Assembly (NCBI RefSeq): GCF_017377395.1
Contig: NZ_CP061800.1
Location: 5,663,633 to 5,727,632 of the forward strand
DNA length: 64,000 nucleotides
DNA from: Desulfonema magnum
GTDB lineage: Bacteria > Desulfobacterota > Desulfobacteria > Desulfobacterales > 4be13
Direction: 5' to 3'
The notes under the pieces are model-generated. The model was not told the origin of the DNA, searched no databases, and saw only the letters and a list, made by a program, of their open reading frames with translations. Made by a program: the position numbers and the translations under genes. Shown one piece after another: positions 62,801 to 64,000 of this stretch (the first letter of the stretch is position 1; each line of letters starts with the position of its first letter).

Positions 62801-62911
62801 TAGTACACCACTTCGTAAATACATTACCCCCTTTACAGAACACAACAGGCTGATTTTATAAGAACTGACAAACGCATTAAGGGGGTAACAAACTTTCAAA
62901 GTAGTGTAGTA
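62801..62911. repeat. 111-bp inverted-repeat element
   Basis: TAGTACACCACTTCG...ATTACCCCCTTTA faces TTAAGGGGGTAAC...AAAGTAGTGTAGTA. It has imperfect 30-bp arms and no ORF. Confidence 0.65.
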
Positions 62912-62940
62912 GTTTGATAAAAATTTTTCGGTATTTTTTC

Positions 62941-62995
62941 CGGAGTGCGAAAATGAAATTTTCGCACATGCTGAAATTTCATTTCAACACTCCGG
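62941..62995. repeat. Palindromic element (CGGAGTGCGAAAATGAAATT)
   Basis: CGGAGTG...ATGAAATTTT faces AAATTTCATTTCAACACTCCG. It is related to the hslV-hslU palindrome at 17927. 62996-63267 has only decayed ends of the TAGGTACTTA type. Confidence 0.75.
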
Positions 62996-63267
62996 ATCAG
63001 AAGAAATGCTGAAAAATTTATGGATAGGTATTTAAAAATATCTGGGCAAAAGTTTTTGTACATCTATAGACAAATGTCGGAAAGCTTATGGTTAGATATT
63101 TATATAATATCAGCAGATCGAAAACTTTTCATTCTGTCCGTGAAACCACATGGATTTGATTTAGTAATGATATGAAGTCCTTATCCAATAAAATCCTTGC
63201 AATTCTCATCGGCTCGAAAAAAAACCGTATATCCGAAAATTTTCGATCTGCTGAATATTTATAAAGG

Positions 63268-63423
63268 AGGTAATAAGTACCTAACCATAAGTTTTCGATA
63301 TTTGCCAAGGAAAGAAACCCGGCTTTTTTTCCGGAATGATCCGCTTCCGCTGAAGGAAAAAGCCGGGTTTCTCCGCGGTTCACGGAAAAAAAAGATTTAT
63401 AAAAAACTTTTGATCGGGTACTT
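63268..63423. repeat. AAGCCGGGTTT element with outer TAAGTACC ends
   Basis: TAAGTACCTAACCATAAGTT at the left and GATCGGGTACTTA at the right enclose the arms AAAGAAACCCGGCTTTTTTT and GGAAAAAGCCGGGTTTCTCC. It is an inverted, longer copy of 25738-25862. Confidence 0.85.
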
Positions 63424-63498
63424 ATCTATGCGTTGAGATGAACCAGCATGGCAGACAAAATTGTAAAAATCGGAACATTGGAACCCAAAGGAGGAAAT

Positions 63499-63921
63499 AT
63501 GAAAAAAGGTATTATGTATCTGACCATCCTCGTATTCGGGAGCGTCGTATGGGGGACGGCATATGCGGATGTTCTTCTTATCGCTCATAAGAGCGTGCCG
63601 GAAAAGGTGCTGTCCGAAAAGGAGGTCCGTCAGATTTTTATGAGGAAGAAGATGAAATGGGCCGACAACAGCGTGATAAAACCGGCGGTTCTCGAAGATA
63701 CCGAGATACACGACGCGTTTCTGGAACAGCATGTGGGGCGGAGCCGTTCCAAATGGCGGGCATATTGGAAAAAGATGGTCTTTACGGGCCGGGGCCTGCC
63801 GCCGAAAACCTTTGAGAGCCAGAAGGAACTGGTCCGGTATGTGGCGGAGACCCCGGGCGCTGTTGGCTATATTAATTCTCGGACATCTCATAAGAATGTG
63901 ACGGTCATTTCTGTGAAATAG
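63499..63921 (+). CDS. Small periplasmic substrate-binding-like protein
   Basis: 140 residues from ATG 63499, chosen because AAGGAGG lies just upstream and a signal peptide follows (MKKGIMYLTILVFGSVVWGTAYA). An earlier ATG (63448) would add a non-signal extension. The mature part resembles PstS-like phosphate-binding fragments: VLSEKEVRQIFMRKKMKWADNS, RSKWRAYWKKMVFTGRGLPPKTF and TPGAVGYIN. Such short forms occur in outer-membrane or stress operons of deltaproteobacteria. The next gene starts 9 bp later and is also exported. Confidence 0.8.
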   Translation: MKKGIMYLTILVFGSVVWGTAYADVLLIAHKSVPEKVLSEKEVRQIFMRKKMKWADNSVIKPAVLEDTEIHDAFLEQHVGRSRSKWRAYWKKMVFTGRGLPPKTFESQKELVRYVAETPGAVGYINSRTSHKNVTVISVK

Positions 63922-63930
63922 GAGGAAGAC

Positions 63931-64000
63931 ATGAAAAAAATTTTCTGCTGGGTTCTGATGATGCTGAACGTCGGAACCAATGTGCATGCATTTGATCCCG
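63931..64000 (+). CDS. Start of an exported protein, cut by the window end
   Basis: AGGAGG at 63920-63925 then ATG at 63931; 23 codons are visible, MKKIFCWVLMMLNVGTNVHAFDP, which look like a signal peptide with a cleavage near HAF. It forms an operon with the preceding small substrate-binding-like gene. The family cannot be told from this much. Confidence 0.6.
   Translation, partial: MKKIFCWVLMMLNVGTNVHAFDP

Noticed and set aside
1..64000. tRNA or rRNA genes
   Set aside because: Reading the intergenic regions I found no cloverleaf-like or rRNA-like sequence; a covariance-model search would settle this.

Overview
The window looks like a chromosome segment of a sulfate-reducing deltaproteobacterium (Desulfobacterota), most like the large filamentous Desulfonema/Desulfobacteraceae types. 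This placement is inferred from gene content: a periplasmic tetraheme cytochrome c3, a 1428-residue CoA-dehydratase activase of the benzoyl-CoA/2-hydroxyacyl-CoA type, giant extracellular repeat proteins with CFI-box-like C-termini, a B12-binding radical SAM enzyme, and intergenic DNA crowded with heptanucleotide tandem repeats and palindromic elements. No rRNA, tRNA or CRISPR array was found.

Layout. 1-2.5 kb: 3' end of a PKD-repeat surface protein. 3-7.2 kb: cobyrinate a,c-diamide synthase, small secreted proteins, a PrmA-like methyltransferase, cytochrome c3 and an FmdB-like protein. 7.5-14.3 kb: an accessory island on the minus strand with a HEPN-like protein coupled to a two-P-loop fusion ATPase, a lone methyltransferase, and an OLD-like ATPase whose overlapping partner gene is broken by a 91-bp palindromic element. 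14.3-19.8 kb: argD-argB, hslU-hslV, a HAD hydrolase and a Rho_N protein, all minus strand. 20.5-21.2 kb: a broken thermonuclease gene. 21.3-25.5 kb: modA-modB and modC with TauE/SafE and DUF364 genes between them, then a PadR regulator. 27-30 kb: gpmI and rtcA. 30.9-35.2 kb: the activase. 35.2-35.9 kb: an IS1-family transposase remnant. 36.1-49.4 kb: a likely surface operon of TPR/beta-barrel protein, FecR-domain protein and a ~3540-residue mosaic adhesin. 49.7-54.9 kb: RND transporter and B12-radical SAM enzyme. 55.2-62.6 kb: partner-switching signalling (SpoIIE-type phosphatase, anti-sigma-type kinase, STAS protein, then a second kinase-like/STAS-like pair) with an MBL hydrolase. 63.5-64 kb: start of a new secreted-protein operon.

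The most unusual layer is non-coding. Fourteen or so intergenic spots carry 7-bp tandem repeats, each locus with its own heptamer, often touching start codons or lying between genes of one operon. Several families of 60-160 bp palindromic elements are also present. One has the termini of the IS1 remnant and so looks like its non-autonomous derivative. One element has broken a gene, one supplies a new C-terminus to RtcA, and heptamer repeats have entered the coding sequence of the giant adhesin. The HEPN/fusion-ATPase pair and the ATPase/partner pair are the best candidates for uncharacterised defence-type systems.
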